A stretch of 64,000 bases of DNA, from the NCBI GenBank assembly GCA_946902985.2, contig OX336395.1, positions 290,527,065 through 290,591,064 on the forward strand. Reading direction: 5' to 3'. Positions 51,188-63,116 of the stretch are shown here, piece after piece (the first letter of the stretch is position 1; each line of letters begins with the position of its first letter). The position numbers were made by a program, and so were the translations under genes. The notes under the pieces are model-generated. The model was not told the DNA's origin and made no database searches. It was given only the letters and a program-made list of their open reading frames with translations. Origin of the DNA: Meconema thalassinum (lineage: Eukaryota > Arthropoda > Insecta > Orthoptera > Tettigoniidae).

Positions 51188-52783
51188 TGACGTCAGAAAA
51201 GTTGGATGGCGCAGCCACGCTGTAGAATGTTGAAGCTGTAACATTGTGACTGGCGAGGTTTATTTAGATGGTGAAGCATTGCCGTCGTGATGGAAACAGA
51301 AATAAATTTGTCAAATTCGAGGAGGTACTGCTCTGTATACGGTTGCAAATCGTATAAAACCGGTACGAAATATCTTCACTATTTTCCTGTACAAAAAGTT
51401 CAGAGAGAAAGATGGGCTTCGGCGCTGTCAATTGGAAAACGTGTTACATGTTACATGACAGTGTGCAGTCTGCATTTTTGTGAAGACGACTTCTTTCCCC
51501 CGGTACTGTTGATTATTGATAGTTATTGTCTCTAATTTGTATTCACATGGATTTAGCTACATCAAAAATACTGATAAACTTGTACGGTAGCCTATTACTT
51601 CTGTGCCGTACCGGTACATAGAATGTAATCCGCTCTTCGTAAACTTATTTAGGGGTTCTTCCGATTAACAGTAGCCGAATGGTTAGAAAACTTAAGAAAA
51701 ATGCTGTTCATAGCATTAATTCGCCAGAGAATTTATATTCTTGCCTATGAACTGCAAGTATGTAGGTCATTGAAGTATGATTTAGCTTAAATTGTGTTTG
51801 TGGCTATGATCTCCCTACTGTTGAATTTAGTTAATTAAAATGTAAAATCTTAGTTTTAAGTACCGGTTTGGTGACCCATCATCCCAGGCAGGCCGGCAAC
51901 ACCTATACTACTCAGGCAGATAGGTCACTTAGCCGTAATTTTGAAATTATAGTGATGTTAAGTATACATATGCGGTAATGTAGCAGGAGACCGGATCACC
52001 CTAGGCTATTCTAACTTTAATTAGTTCCCATTTCAGGATTTTTCAGTTTTGAGTGCGAATAGTTGGTTTGAAAGTTGTACAACAGTAAGGAGAGTATGTT
52101 TTGTATAAGTTTTAATTGGTATTATGGTTTATATCGAGCTGAGGAGTGAATTTGGTTTGGCTTAAAGTGTAGTTTTTGATCTGTTCCGCTTGCTTATGAC
52201 AAGTTCAAATGGAGACTCCAGCTTTGTTAAATATCTGTACTTTAAATATTTAATTAAATATATTGATAAAGAGGATGCCTCCATTTTAACTTGCCTGTGG
52301 CAAGAGATTAATAAATTAATATTCTTGCCTTTGAACAGCAAGTATGTAGGTCAATATTTGCAATATTGAAGTATGATTTGAGCATCCCAAGTAACGCTTC
52401 TTTGAACCCAAAACATTCATGCAAATTCAGGGTTGCTTGATTCAATTTATTATCAGGGAGTCGTCCTTTGTGTTATGTGAGATATATGTATTGTGAAATT
52501 AATAAAAACATCGATACCGCTAGGCTCCCAAGTACAGGCTTCATATGTAACAGCAGACAGTAAATTAACTATCTACATGTGGGTAATATTTTTAACTGGT
52601 AGTAATTAGGCACTGCATTTAAATTGATTATAAAAATATTTCTATCAATGAAAGAAAATATGTAGTATTTTGCCATCATAAATTAGAAGCCATAACAAAC
52701 ACACTCCCAATTACTTCACGTCACTATTTCGCTGCCATATTGCAAACAGCTGACCGTAAGCTCCTCCCCCGTTTCGGACGTCA
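51188..52783 (+). mobile_element. THAP-bearing DNA transposon (ISL2EU-like?)
   Basis: The 1,596-bp insertion splits a Helitron sequence that is continuous in copy 1 (GCCAATAGCTC). The ends are TGACGTCAGAAAAG and, reversed, TGACGTCCGAAACG, and the flanks give a 2-bp AT duplication. A THAP domain and an AT duplication fit the ISL2EU group of PHIS transposons, but no catalytic domain is present, so the assignment is tentative. Internally, ATATTCTTGCCT and GCAAGTATGTAGGTCA blocks occur twice (51735-51785 and 52320-52375). Confidence 0.6.
51290..51535 (+). CDS. THAP-domain exon
   Basis: From ATG 51290 (81 codons) the frame has a full THAP C2CH pattern: CSVYGCKS, HYFPVQKVQRERWASAL and VCSLHFCEDDFFP. 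This includes the C-x4-C pair, the conserved Pro and Trp, and the final C-x2-H. A splice-donor-like G|GTACTG at about 51503 follows the domain, so this may be the first exon of a transposase or a derived gene. No following exon was recognised within the element. THAP domains bind specific DNA, usually the ends of their own transposon. Confidence 0.7.
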   Translation: METEINLSNSRRYCSVYGCKSYKTGTKYLHYFPVQKVQRERWASALSIGKRVTCYMTVCSLHFCEDDFFPPVLLIIDSYCL

Positions 52784-53514
52784 ATAGCTCTAAACTTTGC
52801 ACACGTATAGTACCTGGCATTCTAGATTAATTTGGAGTAACTAATATATGTCAACATGCCAACATGATTTTACGCGCGCTGTTAGATCTAATGTCTAACT
52901 GCATGGTCCATGCTATCCATTGGACTTCAACCAAATTTTGCATTATGTACCTTAAGAGATAACACTAAGAATATATTCAGTCACCAGGGCTGCCAACTGT
53001 AGTGCTCTATTAGGCTATATTATGCTAGTTATATTTCGAACTAATTAGAAATTTCGATATAACCAACTTAATTTCCTCATTATTCTAGATAGATCCATTT
53101 AGAGTAATCATTGGCATGAATCTTAAATTTTAAGAAAAGTAGGTTCTTTAGTTCGTCACGGAACTTCTTGTATGTTATTAGATAAAGCATAAAGTATTAA
53201 AGCAAAACATTTAAACAGAGGAGAAATTCGTTCCCCTAGGTTATGTGTGACTCGCAAGGCAATGTTGACTGAGTGTTGTTCCTCTGAGTAACGGCAAATG
53301 AAACAGTGGGTGGCTAATTATAGCACTTACTTTAGCCACGCAGGCAAGCGCAGGTCCAAAGGATGTTTTTTCTTTTGACATTAGTGAACACTAATTGAGG
53401 GTACTGGCTTCTCTCACTTCTCTATTATGCCCATACAATCCAAGCGAAAGCAAATAGGGAAATAGCAATAAACGTGAAAGTCGCAGATTTTAACAAAACT
53501 AAAATTATTTTCAA

Positions 53515-54890
53515 CAAAAAGTTCCGTGAAGAAGTATACAGCCTATTTTCATATATCCTACTTATGTTAATTGCCACTATCAACATACAAAAGCTCAGGT
53601 TGATTGCTGTAATAGATTCGTAGATATTGAGAACCGACTAAATATTTCGGAAGGTCGCCATGTTAGATTTTATATATGTAGCTCCTAGAGTTATGTACTG
53701 TTACATGAAGATTATTGTGTCCGTGTGGCATTCAAACTTCAATCGCATGATTAGGACACAAGAAGTAACAAGGAGATTTTAAAATTTCGCACAGCTGCCA
53801 TCTGTGGACATGGAAACAATTGAAATAAATTAGATGCCAGTGGATTAACATTCGTATAAGGATTTACTGTACCACGTTTCACTGCACTCGGATGGTTAAA
53901 TTGCGAGAAACGTCCATTTGAATATTTATACTTCGCGTCGCCGCCATATTGGATTTGTGATCACCAGGTTATTTAAAGTCCTATAGGTGAACTTAAGTTC
54001 ATAGTCCCTATGAACATTGAAAATTCAGTTTGATTGCTATAATAGATTTTTTATTGTTGTTTTAAGGGGCGGAACTACGAGGTCATCTGCCCCTGCTATA
54101 ATATATTCGTAGATATTCAGAGCCGTCTACATATTTCGGATGGTCGCCATGTTGGATTGTTAAATGTATAGGCCATAGAGTCATGTACCATTAAAGGAAA
54201 ATTATTGCGTAGGTTCATTATTCAAACTTTCACTTCGATCGCATGATCACGACACAAGAAATAAAACTTCATTTTAAAATTCGCACAGCCGCCATCTTGA
54301 GGTTATGTAAACAATTGAACTAAATTAGACACCAGTGCATTACTATGTGTATAAAGAATTGCTGTACCAAGTTTCTTTGCGTTTGGATAATTAAATCGCG
54401 AGAAAAGTCTATTTAAAACTTTCAACTTCGCTTGGCCGCCATGTTCGTTTTGTAGTTAACCAGTTTTCGAAAGTCTCATAGATGAACTTCCAGTAGTGCC
54501 CTTTATCTCCGTACAAAATTTCAGGGTGATACCGGTAATAGTTTCAGAGATATAGAATGCCGGTGAAATATTTCGCACAGCCGCCATCTTGAGGTTATGT
54601 AAACAATTGAATTAAGTTAGATGTAGGTGGATTACAAGGTGTATAAACATTTACTGTACCAAGTTTCATTGTTTGGTTGGTTAAATCGCGAGAAACGTCT
54701 ATTTAAAAGTCACAACTTCGCTTGGCCGCCATGTTAGTTTTGTGGTTATTACGTTTTCAAAAGTCACATAGGTGAACTTCTAGTAGTTCCCTTTATCATC
54801 GTAAAATATTCCAGGGTGATATCGGTAATAGTGTCGGAGATATTGAATGCTGGTGAAATATTTCGCACAGCCGCTATGTTGGATTGGTGA
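53515..54890. repeat. About 290-bp degenerate tandem array
   Basis: CGCACAGC.GCCAT recurs at 53788, 54282, 54574 and 54864. Units share GTACCAAGTTTC, AAATCGCGAGAAA, GTCTATTTAAA and CTTCGCTTGGCCGCCATGTT. The start resembles a Helitron 5' region (AAAGTTCCGTGAAGAAGT). 53183-53514 is unassigned. Confidence 0.7.
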
Positions 54891-54942
54891 GACGTTACAA
54901 AATTTGAAGGGCACGGTCGAGGTCGTCCGCAATAGTGCTATT

Positions 54943-55759
54943 ATCTCGGTAACGAGACGCAAGTCTACTGATCAGGGGTCCAACTAGACCGCGCTACATC
55001 GGGGATCGACGTTAATAGTCAGACGACTATTTTGACCGTGGACCCAACTTAATCGCGTCACATAAAAGACAATTAGCTGAAATTAGTGGAAATCACTAGG
55101 GGCGAGATCCGGAGTGTTTGGTGGGTGGTCCAGACTCTCTCACCGGGCCGTGTTGGCGGTTCTGGTTGCCAAATGTGGTTTTGCATTGTCATGGTACACT
55201 GAGGAAGTTCCTGACAGAACAGCGATTCACGTGCAACGATGACGCCAAGACGGCAGTCCGACGATAGTTCCACAGTCAGCCGGCAGAATTTTACCGCGGG
55301 GTCATCTGAAATTTAGTGCTGCGAAGGAAAAAAATGTCTGAACAAATGTGGAGACTATTGTAAGGTTCGTAAGTTAGAACACTACGTAGGCTAAAGAAAA
55401 TAAGGGTAAAGACTAATCGATCCACTCTCATAACAACAGTTTTTTTTAGACGTACTGGAATGATGTTCGTAAAATATCTCTCATATCACGTTGTATTTGT
55501 GTTGTAATATCGCCACACTATTTTGAGTATTTGGTTTTCTGTTTTCAGGTATGTACCTAATGATTTCACTTCCACGCTGTCAATGATGGAGTTCTGTATC
55601 TGTGTGCAAAGCAGGTATGTATCAGCTAATTGTCTGTTATGTGACGCGATTAAGTTGGGTCCACGGTCAAAATAGTCGTCTGACTATTAACGTCGATCCC
55701 CGAAGTGGCGCGGTCTAGTTGGACCCCTGATCAGTAGACTTGCGTCTCGTTACCGAGAT
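54943..55759 (-). mobile_element. Mariner-like element with 138-bp TIRs
   Basis: Arms 54943-55080 and 55622-55759 are equal-length inverted copies (TCAGCTAATTGTCTTTTATG... inward, ATCTCGGTAACGAGACGC outward). The interior holds a transposase remnant on the minus strand. No clear TA duplication is seen at the arm ends. Confidence 0.7.
55085..55205 (-). pseudogene. Mariner transposase C-terminal fragment
   Basis: The minus strand reads YHDNAKPHLATRTA, a stop, and then LDHPPNTPDLAPSDFH. This is the second-Asp and PDLAPSD block of mariner-type transposases. It is too short and broken to work. Confidence 0.75.
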
Positions 55760-56468
55760 GTCAGCGGGGCTTCGGGGCCCTTCGCCTGCTATCGGCAAAC
55801 CTCGCCTTAGCTCGGGTTTTCCCTCCGTTGTCAGCTAAACACGTGCTACTGAGACATGCTTCACCATGCTAGTGGAATGCAATAAATCTAAGTTCTGTTC
55901 TCTGAAGTAGTTCAAATTATTCGTGCTACAGTACAGCTTAGTAATTCTTCTGTGATCAAATTGTTTAGTTAACGAACTGTTGATTGATGTAATGGGAAAT
56001 TATTATATTTACAGAATGTGCTGAACCTACAATGAAGTCTCTGTTTGCCACGAAGAAGCCACAAAAGAAGCTCCGCAAATTGACTTTCGTTAAGCCTGAC
56101 GATGATATAAGAACTTCATTAATACAGGGCGCCCGAGAATGTTCTCCGCAGTGGGTACTTGCAGCTGTGAGTGGTTAAGTCATGAGTTAAGTTGGCTGCA
56201 CTGCACTGTGTCCTTCAAAGCGGGACTCCCCGTGTGGGCTGTCAGTGTGAATTGCAATAAGCGAGCGAGCATGCATGTTTTCAGTGTGTATTACAGTAGC
56301 CTAAGCGGGCGTTCAGATAGATTGGAAGAGTGCAACAGTATACAGGCGGTAATGTTTAGCCTACTACTGAAGAGAGAGTTCTTTTTAGGTGGAATACGTT
56401 TTTCGCGAAGGCGATCGGTTTACAGAAAATGCAAAATTAAGATTTCAGGCGCGGTTTCCTAATTCAAA

Positions 56469-56789
56469 ATGTCCAAACAGTATACCGTTCGGGATTTGGT
56501 AAGTACATTTCGTGTGACTGGCTCAGTTCACGATGTACCGGGAACAGGCAGGCCTACGCTTTTAACAGACGAAAAACTTGATGAAATCTCCAATATAATG
56601 CTGCATAGTCGAAGTAAATCAACACGAAAATTAGCTCAACAAACAGGAATCTCTAAATCGACAGCACATAAAGCTGTAAGAGACAAGCTTCAATTGTTCC
56701 CTTATAAAGTTACCGTGGTTCATGAATTAAAACAAACTGATTACGGAAAAAGAGTGATGTACTGTGAATGGTTCCAGCATCTGTTATGA
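56469..56789 (+). pseudogene. DUF4817-like helix-turn-helix transposase N-terminus
   Basis: The frame MSKQYTVRDLVSTF, then TGSVHDVPGTGRP, KSTRKLAQQTGISKSTAHK and YGKRVMYCEWFQ matches the paired HTH region that precedes mariner-like DDE cores in insects. Traces of the preceding residues lie at 56290-56460 in another frame. The catalytic domain is absent. Confidence 0.7.
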
Positions 56790-57275
56790 ATGGCTGTGGT
56801 GAGTACAAAGTTTACTGTTTATTTGTTGTGATGCAAGCGGCAGCCGTGCTACCAACGTCACTGCTCTTGCTAGCTCTCGCAGACGCATGTAGGTGCTGCG
56901 GAGAACATTCCCGGACTCACTGTAGAAACGGCTCATATGTCCCTATAAAGCACACCAAGGACTCATATTGGTACATGTTTTATTCATCCATGACTTGTCT
57001 TATGAACACTAGTGTTAAATTTGTAATTCTTCTGTGATTAACTGTTTAGTTAACGAACTACCGTGTTGGGCTAATTGATGTAATGGAAAATTATTATTAG
57101 CCTATTCATCTCTTTACAGAATGTTATGAATGTAGTTTTAATGTAGTGTGATAAACCTAGAATAAGAGATCTGAGCTCAATGCACAGTTCTACAGTCTGC
57201 TGTTTATCTGCACGCTGAGCGCTGCGAGTACCGAGCTAACGCGAGGTTTGCCGATAGCAGGCGAAGGGCTCCGAA

Positions 57276-58125
57276 CAGTGTTGCCAATTTGGTGTTTTTA
57301 GCACCAGATCTGGTGTTTCTGAAGTTCGTCTGGTGCCAGAAATGTTCTAATAGCGCCATAGCAAAATACTGGTGTTATTTCAATAAAACCATTGCCAAAT
57401 ATGGTGCTTAACGGATTTTTTCATGAAATTGTCTCCCATGACAAATAAGTAAATCCTGAAAGCCATGTAATAGTTTTAATAAAGTTAATCAATTAAGATA
57501 GGCAATGTTCAGCCTTACACGTGTCAAGGTCAACACTCCAACAGGGGAAGTGCCTGAAATTCTCATTCGTGTACATACGTGCTAAGTAAGCGCAACAAGC
57601 AGGGCTCAGTGCAAGTGCACTTGTACAAAGAATCGACCTATTTTCTTCCCAGCTCCGAGGGGATTTCCCAGTCTCTTGCGTAGGCAGTTAATGTACTTTC
57701 GCTCCCTCACTCTAATGCATATGTAGGGAGAGTGATTAGCCAAGTTTAATTGGTGAAAACAAAGCAAAGAAATCTAATGACATTTCAAAAATAACATTCC
57801 ATTCTGTGTATGCGATTTGGACTAAAAACAGAGGGAAAATGCTATCACGACTACGAACTTCCGAAGGATATAGTGGCCAAAATTGGAAGTATGCAGAGCT
57901 ACAGCAATACTACACCTTCCTGCTCTAAAAATGTAATAGCTGTAGCAGGCTCTGCAATTGAAGAAGACTATTTTTAATGAAAGAAATATAAGTAGAAAGC
58001 CGTTCATATATTTATAATTTTTGGTGTTTTTCTAGTGTTTTGAATCATAGAGTCCAGCAGGTGCTTTTCTGGTGTTTTAAAGCGTAGGGTTTAGTTCTTT
58101 CCCAGTTCAAGATTTGGCAACACTG
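57276..58125. mobile_element. hAT MITE
   Basis: The ends CAGTGTTGCCAA and TTGGCAACACTG are perfect inverted repeats, flanked by identical 8-bp GCTCCGAA (57268-57275 and 58126-58133). TGGTGTTTTT-type motifs occur near both ends. No transposase. It cuts the right TIR of the surrounding element. Confidence 0.92.
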
Positions 58126-58165
58126 GCTCCGAAGCCCCGCTGACATCTCGTTAGCTAGAAGCAAG

Positions 58166-59216
58166 TCAATCAGTAGGGTAGGTTTCTTCATGTGTTAAAT
58201 GTTCGGTAGCTCGTTTTTATTAGAATCCCCTTCTTGGTATTAACAAGTACCAAAATGTAATTTCAATACAGGCTCATCGAAAATACTTGCTATAGAAAAG
58301 GACTATTGAAGGTAATGTAATGGTTTTAGCCTTAACATGTACTGGGGCTTGTGCAACACTTAGACTATCACCTTTAATAAGATCACGTAAGTTTTAAAGG
58401 GTTTACATTAAAAGGCCCTCTTCTTTATTAAGATCGTAATTATTGTTATTTTCATATTAATTTCATTAGTTTTTTCTTCATTTCGCAGTTACCAACAATA
58501 TATCGGATCTGGCTCATCATACTGTTCCATTCTGCACACTTGCAAACAAAAAAACAAAACGCATCTTAATAATGGTATAACAGTAAAGGACAATCAAGGC
58601 TTAATATTATGAAGCTTAAACAATAGCGCATACTTCAAGATTTGTAAACTTCAAGACTTACTCAGCACAGTGTGGATACACAAGAATTAGAGTTTTACGT
58701 GACAAGGAATAACCACTTCACGAAAAAAGATTTTATCTTAATATGCTGAATTTTATGCATTTTAACGAATTGAGACTTGCGATTTTAGCTTTCAGTGTTT
58801 TTATCTTTAATGTCATTAACTTTGTGTTTTAACCATGTTTTATCGAATGTATTAGATTTTAGTCTGCCATATCTTGACCATATGTTTTCACGCACCATAC
58901 ATTCCATTTTCATTTTATCACCCTGTTTTAACTATGTTTGTACAAAGGAGTGCTCTATCTTAATTTGTTGAGCCAATCTTATATAAGCTTATGATGGGAT
59001 CAGGATAAATGGGATCCCGAAACATGTCCTGTAATGTATAAATAGATGTGATCTTTGATTACATCATAATTAAAGGTATTTGACTGGGCGGACCCATATT
59101 TACAAGAATAATTATTTTATTCTAGTTATATAATCTCGTCAATACGGAACAATGTCTAACGTCAACAACCTTGACGTTAACATGTCTGTTAAAATGCATG
59201 GGAAAGATAACATACC
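58166..59216. other. Gene-free AT-rich stretch
   Basis: No coding, RNA or repeat signal beyond general AT richness; open frames are short and featureless. Confidence 0.5.
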
Positions 59217-59450
59217 TTAGTAAGTTTCCACGTGAGCTTCGTTTGTTGCTCTGCAGACGTCTAATTTGTAGTCCACCTCATGCCACGTGCGTTGAATCAT
59301 ACCTGGAGTAACAGTAGAGAAGTTGGCAGCAATTCGTTCCTGAAGATGCACCAAATCTCGAATCTTTTCTGCGTAAACAACGTTTTTTCTGTACCCCCAG
59401 AAAGAAAAATCCAAAGGAGTTAGGTCCGGACTTCTTGGAGGCCAGGAAAT
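59217..59450 (-). pseudogene. Mariner-like transposase C-terminus
   Basis: Minus-strand frame RSPDLTPLDFSFWGYRKN, then RIAANFSTVTPGMIQRTW and LDVCRATNEAHVETY is the end of the DUF4817/mariner-like transposase type. The rest is absent. Confidence 0.75.
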
Positions 59451-59585
59451 GGGGACTAATCTTGATGACTACGCAGCTAGTCCGCGCATAGAAAGGTCAC
59501 GCTATGCATTAAACGAAGCTTGCGCTAACCATATGCCACACAGTGGAAGAATCACTCATTTACCATAAAAGGTTTCGATGTTATA

Positions 59586-59626
59586 CTTTTAGCCTATTTT
59601 CAGTTATGAAAAAAAAAATAGGCTTA
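59586..59626. repeat. AGCCTATTTTC hairpin, second clear copy
   Basis: TTTAGCCTATTTTCAGTTA pairs with AAAAATAGGCTTA, as at 44386-44420. Confidence 0.5.
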
Positions 59627-59775
59627 TTAAAGATTTCCTTTATTGAAACAAAAAACCGCACATCTTAACTGAAAACACAATTAAAGAAAGTGGATCGCCC
59701 TAATGGGCATTAATTTTTACTTTAATCACTTTATGATTTTAATATTTTGCGGCACGTCGTAATATGGTACCTGGT

Positions 59776-59973
59776 TCACCTTCCGTTGCATAAAATGCAA
59801 ACACAATTATTATCATTCGGACTATGGAAGGATCTGTTGGAGCATATCTTATGATGGAATCCGTGAATGGCGAGTCTCGTTATCATGTGTCTTTGATCTT
59901 GATTCTCGTTAGACCACTTTCTGTCCATCATGGCATCAGTAATATAAAAGTCTGGATCTATCTCGTGTCTCAT
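59776..59973 (-). pseudogene. Non-LTR retrotransposon C-terminal fragment
   Basis: The frame reads RKWSNENQDQRHMITRLAIH, GFHHKICSNRSFHS and CVCILCNGR. It is the same LINE tail type as at 18622-18930 and 36889-37113, here inverted. Confidence 0.65.
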
Positions 59974-59999
59974 CCACCTCAGGCCATATTCTGGTCAAC

Positions 60000-61107
60000 T
60001 TGATTCCCGAATATTACCCAAAATATTAATCTCCTTTAAGTTAAATTCGCTAAACTCCTCTTGATACAACACTGAAGGCCCCTAGAGGGACTGAGAGGCT
60101 ACAATCGCACGCGTCGAAGCCGGCTTCGCACGCATGGGTCAGGTCAGGTCAGGTGTCTCTTTGCTCTTCTAGCCTCTGTATTGTATCTGTTATGTTAAGG
60201 GTGTTGTTGGTTTGACTAACCCTCGCCTCCCACCATTTGTATTGTATCTGAGAGGGATGCCAATACAAATACTAAATCTAGGGGATGAAATTAATCTAAA
60301 TTGGGGTTGTAGCTTGGCGAATTTGTAAGAGGTTGGGATTGTTTTAGGAAGAACTGCGGACACGTTTAGAGAGCAATTTACATACAGGGGAATTGGCGGG
60401 AGGAATGAATACTCACCTAGCTCACCTCTAGGCCGCACGCTGGCGGTGCAGCGCCTCCTGCATGTCAGCGTTCAATGTAGATCTTAAAACTAGGTACTAA
60501 TCTAAAGGGAAGGGCTTCTTAACCTAAACGAAATAAAAAGGTAGTCAATAGACTGTTCAGAAAGGGGGTTTATTAAGAAATAGTGGCAATTGCAATAGGG
60601 GAGGATGGAAATAATAATCTAGGGGGAAAAAGGAATTAAGCAGGCACGATGTCACTCACCCCACCGTTAATACCGGTCTTCCATGATGATGGTGGCGTTG
60701 GGACTCGATATGGGGCCATCCCCCATATCGGTCCGACGTAGCACAACTCCTATAGAGTGTAGGACTGTCACTGCAGGTTCAGAAGAGTCCACGTTCCTAA
60801 GAGCTTAGAGCGTCAAAAGCTTAGAGACCGCGGCGCGTGTTCGTACCTCTATTTATAAGTAAAAGGTGCGATGTCAGTCCAGTCAGCGGTATGTTGGGAG
60901 TGTAATGTCCTCTGTGTCCTGTCCAAGTGCTTGCTATTGGAGCTAGGTCTATGACCTACGGTCTACTCCGTAGTCGCGTTGCCATGTCGCCTTTTACGTA
61001 GTTATCTCTTATTATATTTTATGTATTTATAGGCACAGTCCTTTCCTAAAGGGCTGGGGCCAGGACAAGTCTTCTTCTTGTTTTAATAATCGTCCTCGAT
61101 TATTGGA
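60000..61107. other. Unassigned region with small hairpin
   Basis: No gene recognised. CGATATGGGGCC and CCCCCATATCGG form a hairpin at about 60708-60731. GTCAGGTCAGGTCAGG is a short tandem at about 60137-60153. Confidence 0.4.
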
Positions 61108-61129
61108 CTAGACGTGGGGGTGGAAACTT

Positions 61130-61190
61130 TTATTTTCTTCTTCTTTCTTCTTCTTCTTCTTCTTTTCTTCTTCTTCTTTTTCTTTCCTTT
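61130..61190. repeat. (TTC)n microsatellite
   Basis: A TTC-rich run with interruptions; it makes a spurious Lys/Glu-rich frame on the minus strand. 61191-62880 has no supported gene. Confidence 0.85.
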
Positions 61191-62880
61191 CGTCGATGTG
61201 AATTTGTTTTCGATTCGTCGTATCGTCCTTCGTCGCTTCTGGTCTTCTTCGTAGGTGGGGGGATGAGCGAAATTGTACCGTGCTAAGGGTTGGAAGGCGT
61301 GGCAAGAGTGTTGGGGTGGTTTGTTTTACAGTCATTTCATAGCAGATAGTTCTCTGTATCTGTCTATATCCCATATTGTATGTTTTACATAATCTGTATT
61401 GCCCATTTGGCAGAGTTGAAATTTTCATAAAAGTGTTGACATTGTTTTGTTAAAATTGAAGAAAACTAATAAATGGAATTTCAGCGGAAATATAAATTGA
61501 AATAAATGAAGCCGAAAGATATATCTTTAATGAAATCACATAGGAAATTTACATTATTAGCACCGTACTCGGACTAGTGCGTGACTTGCGTACGATGCCG
61601 TCAAGTCGAGCCCTGCCTCGAGGATGCATACATAACTGTAATTTTCCTACGATGGGAAATGATGCTGTAAGGAGCTTAAATAATGGCGATCCCTTATGAA
61701 CTAGCACGCGCCCTTTGTAGCGTGTATAAAAAAGGGAAAGAAAAAATGTAGTGTATTGTACTCTAGGCCAAGTGTAGCTATGAGGGTGCGCTACTATGAA
61801 TAACCTCCTTACAACGTGGGGGATGATGAAATAAAATTGTAAAAATATCCTAGAAAACGTGAAATTCCGTCAAAGTTACTTGATGAAGTGCGTAAAAAAA
61901 CATGTAGTTAAGTTATTAAGAGAAAAAAATTAGCATTGAAGTATTGTTAATAAATAGCTGAAGGCTCCTGCCTAAATCGGCTGACATTCTAGTATGGTTT
62001 GTAGGTTTTGACTGCTGTTTGCTGCCATGCGTGTTGTAACTTTGGTCTTGCGCCACGTTCATCCGGGGGGCATCCTGCATGAATGTCCTACAGGGGGATT
62101 ACAGGATTGTACACCGTATAATTAGTCTGAAATCAGAAATCTCTCTTAACGTTTTGTACAGAGGGATTGGTTTACCCTGGTACCGTTTTTTTTTTTTTTT
62201 TCACTGAAGTTCGTTACGTCGTACGCGGTAATCTCGTTACTTAATGTCTGCATTATGACATATATACTAATATCCTTATAAACTAACGTGCAATATGTAT
62301 TCATTGACATATTGGCCATTGTGGTCATACACTATACCACGTCTTATATGCGTCGTTGTAAAACTGCAACATGCTTCCTTAAGCATTTAGCTGCGTATAT
62401 CCTCTTATATTGCGTAGAACTTGAATCCTTTATATTTGTAAAAAACTTTCTTATATATCGACGTATATCTTTGCTATAGCTGAGAATTAATCCTTAAGTA
62501 TTACATTTACACTTTCTCAGCGTGAATTAAGCGACGTATTCGCTTCTTAACCTATAGATATGCAGACATTATGTAAGGATACTCGCACTACGTGTACACT
62601 CGATCGTTAAGTTTAAATAGAGTATTGTTAAAATGGCGACTGTTTCGTCGGGAAGTTATTGAAATTAGAAATTATTTGTTGCCTCTCCGGGCTAACTTGG
62701 AAATTCTGTGCACTGTATAGAACTTCAGGAAATATAAATTAACAAGATAATACTATCTGAAAATATATTATCTGAAAAAAAATGACATTTATTATTGACA
62801 TGTGATAATTGCCTGTAAAAAATAACACTGTTAATGACATGGTATGTAAGACCCTTTTGTAAAACTTGCCACGTTATATA

Positions 62881-62895
62881 GGGGGGGGGGGGGGT
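62881..62895. repeat. G homopolymer
   Basis: A run of about 14-15 G. A second run of about 21 lies at 63021-63041. Confidence 0.85.
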
Positions 62896-63116
62896 GATTT
62901 ACTATCTAACTTAATTCTTAATGCTAAACCTAATAATACTATCTTTTCTTAGCTAACTATGCTATATACATGGGGTAAAGTGGAATAACGTGCCTGGACA
63001 GGGGTGAAAAAATCTCTTGTTGGGGGGGGGGGGGGGGGGGCGATATATATTAAAGGTATTTCTTAAATATTTAAGCTCTCTCTATATTGTATCCGCAGCC
63101 ATGAAAATTTTCTAAA

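Larger units (their letters stand above)
50040..53182 (-). mobile_element. Helitron-like element, copy 2, with insertions
   Basis: This is the inverted partner of 42314-43630. The 5' end on the minus strand is TCTAATAACATACAAGAAG after an A (53182), and the GGCTGCCAACTG units recur. The 3' third of copy 1 is not present; similarity ends near 50040 after a C-run. A SINE (50303-50626) and a THAP-bearing transposon (51188-52783) are inserted in it. Confidence 0.6.
55760..58144 (+). mobile_element. TIR DNA element carrying DUF4817-type transposase start
   Basis: The ends GTCAGCGGGGCTTCGG and, reversed, the same sequence extend as about 60-bp TIRs (CCTGCTATCGGCAAACCTCG). The right TIR is split by a hAT MITE at 57276-58125. 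The outer flanks GAGAT/ATCTC are also inverted, so the TIR may extend outward into the neighbouring element's arm. Confidence 0.6.

Noticed and set aside
56768..57037. 89-codon frame after the DUF4817 fragment
   Set aside because: No transposase motifs; overlaps the end of the real fragment in another frame.
61108..61428. Lys/Glu-rich minus-strand protein
   Set aside because: Created by the (TTC)n microsatellite.
62881..63041. G-quadruplex regulatory elements
   Set aside because: Pure homopolymers, possibly sequencing-sensitive; no gene nearby to regulate.
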